Assembly: GCA_900404475.1 (NCBI GenBank)
Contig: OUQQ01000228.1
Location: forward strand, 6,086 to 30,322
DNA: 24,237 nt
Direction: 5' to 3'
From: Spongospora subterranea
Lineage: Eukaryota > Endomyxa > Phytomyxea > Plasmodiophorida > Plasmodiophoridae
The position numbers and the translations under genes were made by a program. The notes beneath the pieces were generated by a model, which was not told the DNA's origin, did not search any database, and was given only the letters and a program-made list of their open reading frames with translations. Shown here one piece after another: positions 10,593-19,600 of the stretch. Positions within the stretch are counted from its first letter, which is position 1. Each line of letters begins with the position of its first letter.

Positions 10593-12252
10593 ATGGAGTT
10601 GGGCCTACCAGAGGACATTGATCTGATAGCTCTTCACCGGGAGAACCGCAATCGAGTATTCGATGGTTTTCCAAATGCAAAGGGGGAAATAGCTCTTTTC
10701 CAAGGTGGAAAGAAATTTCTCAGATATGATACAGGTCATTCGCTATAGAGGCTGTAAAATGGATTACAATTTTTCAAAGGTTTTGCTGATTGCAGATCAC
10801 GAAGATCTTTTTCGTCAAGAAAGTTTTTTTTTCTACCTGTTTGGAGTGAATGAACCTGGACTATATGGTGCCCTTGATTTAGCCCAACGCAAGTCATATT
10901 TGTTTATTCACAAGCCGACCCTTGATCACGAAATATGGTGCGGGAAAGCCAAGACTTTGGAGGAGTTTTCTAGGATTTACGGTATTGATTATGTACGATA
11001 TACGTCTGAAATTGCGGCCGTTTTGAATGAGCTCAATGTCACCAATGTTCATGTACTTGAAGGCGTCAATCATGATAGGTAATGTGTTGTTGTGCTCAGC
11101 CTCACCCGCCACCTGGTTTTTTTCAATATCATATAGTGGTTCGGCCATCGAAAGACTCTCATTTGAAGGAGATGGTGCATTCAAATTTGACGGTCGTGTT
11201 CTATTAGATATCATGTCAGAATCGCGTGTTATAAAGACTCAATTGGAACTTGCCCTTCTTCAACATGTGAACAATATCAGTTCCAAAGCCCATATTCAAG
11301 TGATGCAGAATTGCCGCCCAGGAATGTTTGAGTTTCAGCTTGAATCCAGCTTTATACATTTCAGTTCGTTTCATGGTGGATCTCGCTATCAAGTCTGCCG
11401 TTCTTGTTGTTTTTGATTGCAGTTCTTGCCTTAATTTGCGTCATTTTCTAGGCTTATACCTGTATATGTGGAACTGGTGCAAATGGGGCTGTATTACATT
11501 ATGGTCATGCTGGGGCGCCAAACGATCGTCGTCTTGAACCGGATGATATGTGTCTGCTTGATATGGGGGCCGAATATCATTGCTATGCGTCAGATATTAC
11601 TTGCTCGTACCCGGCAAATGGTCTCCCATCATTACACCTTTTGGTCGCCCGATCCATCTGACTTGATCCAGGCCGCTTTACCGATTCTCAACGAGCCGTC
11701 TATAATATCGTCTATGATGCCCAGAGAGCAGTTGAAGCTGCAGTTCGCCCTGGTGTTGAATGGTCGGAGATGCATAAACTGGCTGAACGGGTCATTTGTC
11801 AAGGTCTCATGGACAATGATTTTATTTTCGGTGATTCGGTTGACCAGTTAACGGATTTGCATATCCCATCATTGTTCTTCCCTCATGGGCTTGGGCATTT
11901 TATTGGTCTTGACACACATGATGTTGGCGGATTTCCCAAAGGTCGCAAACGCCTGGAAGGCCCAGGTCTCAGTTGCCTCAGAATAAATCGTGTTTTAAAG
12001 GCGAACATGGTCCTCAGTAATGAACCGGGTGTCTACTTTATTGAGGCTCTTCTTCGTCCAGCGTTCTCCAATGATCAACTCAAGTCTCATCTGAATATCG
12101 CCAAGATTGAGCAGTTTATGACGTTTGGAGGTATCCGACTCGAAGATGACCTAATCATAACCGAAACCGGCTGTATTAACATGACTCGTGTTCCTCGTAA
12201 ATGCAGTGATATTGAGAGTGTTATGGCTGGTCAACCGTTCCATCACCATTAG
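10593..12252 (+). CDS. PEPD: Xaa-Pro dipeptidase (prolidase), M24 metallopeptidase
   Basis: Cleaves X-Pro dipeptides in the cytosol using a dinuclear metal centre. Five exons (10593-10734, 10796-11078, 11137-11392, 11452-11620, 11672-12252) give 476 residues; human PEPD has 493. The N-terminal creatinase-like domain contains [36 protein letters not shown], aligning with the human FRQESFFHWAFGVTEPG stretch. The catalytic domain keeps every metal ligand: D264 (LLDMGAEY), D275 (YASDIT), H359 (PHGLGHF), E401 (NEPGVYF) and E441 (GIRLEDD). Their spacing is identical to the human enzyme. [20 protein letters not shown] is also conserved. All introns are 51-61 nt GT-AG and all joins conserve motifs, so the gene looks intact and active. 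A 40-bp tandem duplication lies upstream. Confidence 0.96.
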
Positions 12253-12828
12253 CCATTAGCCAACAATTCCCCCCAAACAATATCACTACACATCACCGCC
12301 CCAATTACAGTCTCCCCTTCCAAACTCTCCCTACACCCTTCCTTCCGCCAATCAAATAATCACGACGGCCGGTTCATATCCCGAAATGAAAATGGTGTTA
12401 GCGGATTCGGAGTGCGTGAAAGAGCATATTGAGTTGATGTTTGTGTGAGACGCGATTGATTCCCATCAGTGTTAGATGACCAGCGGACTGTCATAATAAC
12501 CCGATCATTGTATAGGGAGGGGAGAGACTCCAAACGAGGAGGTCGAATCTGTACCCGCCGCCATTATTTGAACTGGTTTAAAGAGCCACTGAATTCGATA
12601 TTGCCGCTTGACCGTCGCGTGCCGTTTACCGCATCGATCTTCTTCTTGACCGAGCCCAGATTGAACCGCCTGCCGGAACTGCAGCTGTTTCTTCAGGAGC
12701 TGTACTATTTCGACTGTGAATCTCGTCAATAATTCGATCTGCCTGAAAATCGGTTTGACGAGGTTAGCACCGTCACTTTACTCAGTCCTAATATCAGGTT
12801 TTTTCTCACTCTCGTAATAAGATTCGAT
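12253..12828. other. Prolidase-TauE/SafE intergenic region
   Basis: About 575 bp. The first 100 bp after prolidase are C-rich on the plus strand (CCCCCC-type tracts at about 12267-12345). The rest is probably the 5' region of the transporter. An open frame covers about 12469-12732 but starts at GTG and has no recognisable motif. A further upstream transporter exon joined through the AG at 12797 cannot be excluded. Confidence 0.4.
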
Positions 12829-14216
12829 ATGCCGATATCAATAATTCGTGAGGCAATCGCCCTAGGGTGTGTCGTATTATTAGGATCTTTAGCAAGTGGT
12901 GCTGGGGTTGGAGGTTTGCTCCATCGTGTTGCGATACTCATATCCACCCGTTAATATTTGGCTAATTCAGGTGGTTCGCTTTACATACCTTTGTTTGTCC
13001 TACTGCTCACTCCAGAAAAGTTAGCGATCCCTTTATCCAAAGCGTGTGCGTTTGGAGCCAGTATCGCGCTTTATATTGTAAATTCCAGAAAGACAAGGGA
13101 TGGTCCTAACGGGACAACTCGTCCGTTAATCGATTATAGAATGGTATTGTGCTCGTAAACAATATGGGTATATCTAAACCTCGTCAAAGGCGCTTCTTCT
13201 TGAGCCGTTCACCTTACTCGGTACCATGATCGGTGTGCGTCTCAATAAGCTCTTACCGTTCCCTGTGGTCGCCGTCATGATGGCGATCCTGTTAACGCTC
13301 ATATCCGTCAAAACATATCATAAAGCTTTAGCCATCCACAGGACAGAATCTGCATCGGCCATAACCCCATTGTCACCCACAACCCCGTCAGGCGATGTCG
13401 CTAATGAAGACGAACCTCCATCCAACTTCAAACCGGAACCACAGTTCCCCTTCTATCCGATCGCCATGTTGCTTTTCTATTGGATCATAGGGATCTTCCC
13501 ATCAGTTGCTTTGAGTGGTCGGTTCAATCCTCAGATTAGCTGCATGTCTAGCACATATATTGCCATATTCGGAAGTTCGTTCATGTTTTTGTTCATATTG
13601 GCCTGTGTAAATGCAAAAATGGAGATTCAACGTAATCACCAAAGGCATGATGCTCTTCTCTATGAGGGTTCCCCAGATGAGCCGTCGTGGTCGACGAAAA
13701 GTGTTATATCTCTATCAGCAATCTCTACATTTGCGGGTGTATTCTCAGCTTTAGTTGGTGTCGGTGGATCTGGTATTGTTACAGGCTTGTTGTAAACAGC
13801 CATTCCTTACTTTCAATGTGTTCAGCTATCAAGGGTCCGTTCCTGGCTCATATTGCGGCCCCAGATGTCGCTGCCAGTACAGCTGCATTTATGCTTCTAT
13901 CAACATGTTCTTCATCAATGTTCCAGGTAATCGTTGTTGAGTTATTCCATTTCGCAGCAATTAATCTGTTGGCTAGTTTATTCTGGTAGATATGCTGGAT
14001 CTTCACTATGCCGCGGTCTTCTTCGTTGCTGGATTTGTTGCTGCGTTTTGTGGATCCCACGCGTGGGCATATATTGTCACCATTTTCGAAAAAAAATCAA
14101 TTATTGTTTTCTTACTGGCGAGCTACGTCTCGATTGCTACTATTGCCATGGCCGCTCTATCGATTTACGAGATCCAGTTTAGTGGTCACCAATTCCAGAT
14201 GGATTCAGCCTGTTGA
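12829..14216 (+). CDS. TauE/SafE-family membrane permease (sulfite/organosulfonate exporter type)
   Basis: Multi-pass membrane protein of the TauE/SafE (DUF81) family, members of which export sulfite or organosulfur anions; this one's substrate is unknown. Five exons (12829-12913, 12971-13143, 13190-13772, 13826-13926, 13977-14216) give 393 residues. The two inverted family halves are visible. The first has LASGAGVGGGSLYIPLF (about 21-37), then KACAFGASIA, RPLIDYRM|ALLLEPFTLLGTMIGV. The second has LVGVGGS|AIKGPFL (around 273-290), then VAASTAAFMLL, HYAAVFFVAGFVAAFCGSHA and SIIVFLLA. A polar loop rich in Pro/Ser/Glu (about 120-150) joins them. The start ATG is the first in frame but leaves a short N-terminus, so an earlier exon is possible. 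A C-terminal extension to 14354 by splicing 14185-14226 is also possible. Plant-like in layout. Confidence 0.9.
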
Positions 14217-14626
14217 GGGTTCGTAGTATGTTCTGTCCAATATATTATTATCCTATTGTTCAAGATTGCAGTCGAAATAGAAGAGGATCATTTTGGGGTT
14301 GTTGCTGTAGAATTAGAGTTCGAGCGCTGGAATCACTCAGGATCTGTAGAATAGTAGGGTTTCGTGAATGAGATGGACGTTGGCTCGACCATGCGCGGTA
14401 TTGATTCAGAGATATGGGAACATACGAGCACCGTTGACGCTTCTTGTTATCAGTATACGATTTCATCATTGATCCTGACCAGCTCTGACTTTTTCGATAC
14501 GATTTGATATGTGATGACGAAAGACTTGACAATGAGTCCTTTATTTGTGACCGTGATCGGAAGGTGACATATAGGGTTTGTTAAACAATTGATATGACAA
14601 TAATAGTTTATAAGTTCAATCCACGG
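14217..14626. other. Convergent 3' region between transporter and RAP gene
   Basis: About 410 bp between two convergent stops. The transporter frame stays open for another 45 codons after its TGA (to TAG 14352-14354). Otherwise I see no gene. Confidence 0.45.
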
Positions 14627-17123
14627 TCAACCTCTCCGGTGCTTTCCCGGTATTAGTGGACGCAAAACGGAATCGAGCCAAGCTTTTCGACCTGATTGAC
14701 TGGAAAGTTGTATCCACTGATCATGATTTACTGTGATCAGCTTAAAACCTGCTGCAATTATCAATCGCCGCCGGGAAATTGTTGACTGATTGAGTTGCTT
14801 GGCCAGAGTCTGATCACACTGAGGCACATCAATAGAACGGATAAAATGTGTTGGCCCGTCCACTACAAACCGACAGGGAAACTTGTCAAAATACGCAAGA
14901 GAATTGAGAGACGGTCGCTCAGACATTACCTTCAACGACAATATTAGATTGCGGAATGAATATATCAGCATAAACTGCGATTGACGGAATCCAATGCTCG
15001 AGATCGTGAACAACCCCAAGCTCATTGATTTTACGAGAAACCTGCAACGCGAACCTTGACGGGGCGGGTTTATCAAGGGTTTTGCCAATGTCGTTCCTCC
15101 ATGACTCAATAAGGCGAACAGTGCAGAGTGATATACCAGCGTCCTCTCTAGGGAAATATCTGGAAAATGCCGCAATCTGGCAACATCGTATCTTCGTGTC
15201 GATCGCCATCGAATTGTCGTTGTCATAGAGCGCAAGTCGCTCAGAGAACAATTGCAAGAGGTTTTTGTCAAGCAATCCCTCAGTCGATAATAGGTGTAAT
15301 ACGATAGAAAGGTCGTCCAATGACATCGATTGTAGTTTGGAAAACGGCATAACACGATTCACTAGCGATTTGTCCAATTGAGAAAGCTCATGGAGATGAG
15401 AAAGAAGACTAGCCAGGTCCGTGAATGAGAATTCGTCATGGCGGGTTTCCACAACATTGTGTATCGTTCGACATAGCTTGGGATCGACTAAACCCGTTTT
15501 ACGGAACGCGAGCATAACCTTGGTTAGTGATGATGGCGCCATGTCGACAGCAGCATTGAGAATACGATTACTCATCACCTTCATACTCTTGATCTTATTA
15601 TCGAATAAGGATTCGGCCAACTGACTGACAATATATGCATAATCAGATGAAGGCATGACTTCATTTTCACTAGCCGATATACGATCAATGCATGTACGAC
15701 GAATTTCCTCATTCGGAAGGATACCGAATTTCTGCAATGTCTGCAAGAATGGGGCAATTTCAGAAGCTCTTAGCTTGTCAACGTGGAGTTGCAGTGCCGA
15801 GAAGACGCTAGCGCGAATACCAAGGTCGGATGAAGACATTGACGCTAGAGCGATTCCGACATTGCAAAGTTCCAAAACCGATAATGAGCGCCATCCGTCG
15901 GAAATGTTAAACTTGTGAGACAAATTTTTGAAGAGCGCTATGTTAGATGAGTTGAGGAGATACAGGGACGATATTAATGAGGCAGTCTGATGAATATCAA
16001 GTTCCCTCATCCTTGTGCTCGCGCGCCAGGCAATCTGCTCAACTACCTCAACGGGTTTCTCGGCGGATGTCGAAACCAGAGCCGAAACGACATTAGGGAA
16101 TAACTGCAAAGGTACTTGAGCTATTGACTTGCATATTCTCGCTGAAAGAAGCTTGTCCCAATCGCCCATTGAACCTTGGCAGGAAACGGAAAGAGCTGCG
16201 TGCATGTCGACCATATGTCGCCAAGACAGCTTGTGAACCCTCTGCTTGGCGGATTCAAGAAATATGGATCCTGTTGAACCGGCGATAGATGGAGACTCCG
16301 CTAATGCCTTCACGACACGAACCAATGAAACATCGTCTAATTGGTCGCATTTGATTACGGCTTCTTCGATTAGAGCGGCGTTCAATGCTTGGTGTTTGAC
16401 ATTGAGTCGGTTCAAAGCCCATAATATCGAACCTATATCTGCCCCATTAAACTCATTAACTAAGGCCAAAGAGCGAACACAGATAGCGGGTAGAGCTGTA
16501 TTGGCACAATCCATCTGGATTGAGCCAAGTGCCCAGAAAATGTTGGCCACCGACTTAGATGGCGTCACCCTTGATCTTAACTTGATCTCAACAGCAGCTT
16601 GACTCCAGAATATATTACTTTTGACTGAGAGGTGAGCAAACCCAAGCATAACTCCAACAAATCGGGGAAGAGACATATGACGAATAAGATTAGAGGCATG
16701 GACGGCTAGATCAAGTGCGAAAGTGTTGTCGTAATCACAGCCTATCTTGGGTAATGCCCAAACAACATTGGCCAATTCTCTGGCTCGCAGCTCGAGTACA
16801 TTGTTTTTGAGAATAGAGATCAACCAAGCCGTGTTTTCAGCGTCGTTGGATATACCGTGTTTTGCAATGGCGAACAAAGACGTTGCCGCATTGATGGCGG
16901 TCAAATCTGTTTGATTTTGTCTAAATTTAGCAAGCAGACCTTTTAAATTGTTTGGATTCTCGGAACAAGCGACAATTTGCTTGTTAACAATATGGGACAT
17001 TGGAGGAAGTTCCGGATCTCCATTGTTTGTGATGCAATTCGATGTGACGGCCATTGATCTCCTCCTTACCATACGATGAGAGGCCAATCTAGCGATGGGA
17101 ACCAACCCAGAAATATAGCCCAT
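14627..17123 (-). CDS. RAP-domain protein, probable mitochondrial RNA-binding factor
   Basis: Two exons (17123-14940 and 14881-14627, intron 58 nt) give 812 residues. The frame is open further upstream without an ATG, so ATG 17123 is chosen. It begins MGYISGLVPIARLASHRMVR, a basic mitochondrial-type presequence. The body is a long tract of helical repeats (ELANVVWALPKIG, VANIFWALGSIQ, DIGSILWALNRL). This [I/V]xWAL pattern is typical of FASTK/OPR/heptatricopeptide-like RNA-binding arrays in apicomplexans and algae. The second exon supplies the RAP domain: FPCRFVVDGPTHFIR, then RRRLIIAAGFKLITVNHDQW. This matches the family IAIEVDGPxHF ... RRLLxxxGWxVVxVPxxEW pattern. RAP proteins act in organellar RNA processing or rRNA maturation. 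Without the intron the RAP domain would be lost. Its 5' end is divergent from the formin. Confidence 0.9.
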
Positions 17124-17451
17124 TTTCAGGATTATCGGCTGATGGTTTGCGGACTGGGTGTTTTCAGGGATTTGGTAGGTCAATTGCAGACTGGGAGACA
17201 CTGCAGTTTAGTTGCCCTTCCTGGCTGGAGTCTGACGGCATCTTCGGAGTTCAGCGACTGCGGCTCAGGCACGCAGGACCAAGGCGATAGATCTCGGCCG
17301 ACTCGACAGTTTGTTTGAAATCCTACCCCAACCTGTTAAAGTTTAGTCGATCTTGGTACCTGCCGAATTTCATCAGATAGCTGTTTCGCACGGCCGTGGC
17401 CAGGTTGGAATACGACTCTGTGATTATCCGAACCTTGCGAGGAGCTAACCG
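17124..17451. promoter_or_regulatory. Divergent 5' region of RAP gene and formin
   Basis: About 330 bp separates the RAP start codon (17123, minus) from the proposed formin start (17452, plus), so it should contain promoters for both. No canonical element is recognisable by eye. Confidence 0.4.
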
Positions 17452-19538
17452 ATGCGGATGGCAGCTGTGTGTCTGCCGTTCGTGGCATTGTGTCTACTGC
17501 GATCAGGGAGTGTGATCCCATTAAGATCAGTGACACTATCGGATCGCGTCTCCCGTATATCACTGATCGTCACAACCGTATCTAGGTAATGTAATGTTGC
17601 ATCAGGTCATCATAGAGGGGGCCGTGTTCATCACCCTGTGTTACACCCCGGTTCCACCCGTTACCCGCTCTACGCGCCCCTTAATCGCCTGCACCATTAC
17701 TATATATGTTGGTGATGGGGGGATATATGGGCTCAACCCCATTCATTATTGTTTTGACTTCCCGTTACTCATCTCGCCCTATTCAATATTGTTCATTGTG
17801 TTTTATGTCTATTTCAGAATTGGGCTTTCGCCTTCGATTTGGCATGCTTTGGCACTAAGTCTGCTGCTTGTGCTGCTCGCTGCTTTTTATTTCCCGTCCA
17901 TTATGGTGCTGTCACCATTGCTGACGTTTCTGAAACGGATAATGCAAATCCCAGAATTGGCACTGCGGTTATGGCATAGAATTGTATCCGATATGAGAAT
18001 GCTCGGATTGGGATCACCCGTCGCATACCGTCTTCCTTTTGGATATGTTCTGACACTGCAAAGGAAAAAGGATAATATTGATACTATGATTGTGGCCTCA
18101 GAGTCCAGTATTCCCAAATTAATTCCGGTATTACGTCATCCCAAATTACCAGCAGATGAGCCTATGCGCATCATGCAATTTGCTGTCCCTGAAGTCCCAC
18201 CTCCTCCTCCTCCGCCTGCAGTTGCTATACCTCCTCCGCCTCCTCCATTCGCTCCACCTGTTCCCATTGCTCCATCTGCTCTTGCGCCGCCGTCGCCTGC
18301 TTTTACGACGCCAAAACGGGTTAGTCATTTGAAGACATTCCATTGGGAAAAGATTCCTCAAGCAACATTATCGAAATCCAGTATCTGGAACGTCAATCCA
18401 GGTAGCGTTGACCCTTGTGATGTTGCGGCTTTACATTTGGAGATCCGGCTGCATTTTGAAAAGGAAGAATTTCGTCGTCCTGGTACTCCGGTTTCGAAAT
18501 TCGATGAATCCTCGAAACTCGACACGTTCTTGGACAGTCGAAGAGCACAGAATTTGGCAATTCTGATGAGGAGGATTGCTTCCCGAGCAATGGATATTGG
18601 TCAAATTAGTAATGCTCTTTGGGCAATGGATCCGTAAGGGTATAGTTGCATATTGACACCAGATTTGTTGAACCATTTTTCAGGGACGTTCTTCATGGAG
18701 ATCTTCTTGACACAGTAAGTCTATCTCATCGACATGAATGGTAGTATTGAGCGCTATTGTTTATTTTCAGCTTTTACAAGCTGTACCCACCGAGTCTGAA
18801 ATGGCTACTATTTCCAAAATGGGAAATATTCAAGGGTTACGCAAACAGGAGCGGTTTCTGGTGCGTCTTGCCAGTGTCAGGAACGTGAGCGAGAGGTTGA
18901 ACAAGCTTCGGTCATGGGAGATACTTCCGCATAGGCTGCGAGAGCTACAATCGCGTGTCGATCGAGTTAGAGAAGCTGTACAGTCAATCACAAAGAGTGC
19001 AACGCTGCGGCGTGCCTTACGGGTAACCCTATGCATTGGCAACTATCTGAACTGCGGCCAACGGCAAGGGGAAGCTGTCGCGTTTACCATCGACTCTTTG
19101 GCTCGCCTGACGTCGACAAAATCTGTTGTTGATAAGCGAAGGACCCTGCTGCACGTGCTACATGATTTTGCTAATCTGTCGAGTTTGTTGGAAGAATTCT
19201 ACTGTCTTCGTTCCGCAAGACACATTGACTTCACTGAGCTTCATACCGATATTGAAGCGGTGCGATTCATGCTTTCTTCATCTTCTGATGATGCTGCAGA
19301 TGCCTCCGCAAGCGACGTCGATGGTTATGCGAGGTTTCTCGCTCGTTTTACCCGTCGTTTTACTCCACGCTTTGACCGCCTAACATCATCATATGATCAA
19401 CTGATTACACAATCGTGTGAAATGAAATCCTTTTTGGGCGCTGCTGATCAATCAGACCCTTCCTGGTCTCATATATTCAAGTCTCTAGCTGAATTCATAG
19501 ACTTGGTGGCCAAATTGAAATGTAATGAAGGAGCATGA
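17452..19538 (+). CDS. Formin with N-terminal membrane anchor (FH1-FH2)
   Basis: Actin nucleator and elongator. Preferred model: exons 17452-17585, 17818-18633, 18684-18714 and 18771-19538, giving 582 residues. Exon 1 starts at an ATG right after an in-frame stop and encodes a signal-peptide-like MRMAAVCLPFVALCLLRSGS. Exon 2 gives one membrane span (about 53-76, HALALSLLLVLLAAFYF). Next come a basic juxtamembrane segment, a short FH1 region with two proline runs (about 170-195) and a full FH2 domain (about 211-575). FH2 landmarks are HLKTFHWEKIP, SRRAQNLAILMRRI, LLQAVPTESEM, ERFLVRLASV and CIGNYLNCGQRQGEAVAF. Signal peptide, membrane span, FH1, FH2 is the layout of plant class I formins. Alternative: an uninterrupted frame from ATG 17594, which treats 17594-17817 as coding. 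No C-terminal DAD is obvious. The FH2 call is firm and the 5' end uncertain. Confidence 0.9.
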
Positions 19539-19600
19539 ATCAACTACCAATAATTCCAACATAATTAATATATCTTTGATAAGCTGGGAAATGATAAGTT

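Noticed and set aside
12469..12947. ORFs on both strands between prolidase and the permease
   Set aside because: The plus ORF starts at GTG and the minus ORFs overlap the clear permease exon. No family resemblance and no convincing splice link.
14260..14532. 90-codon minus-strand Ser/Arg-rich ORF
   Set aside because: It starts at TTG, has no ATG-led core, and lies between convergent 3' ends.
17336..17563. Minus-strand ORF upstream of the formin
   Set aside because: It lies opposite the signal-peptide-like formin exon and shows no motif.
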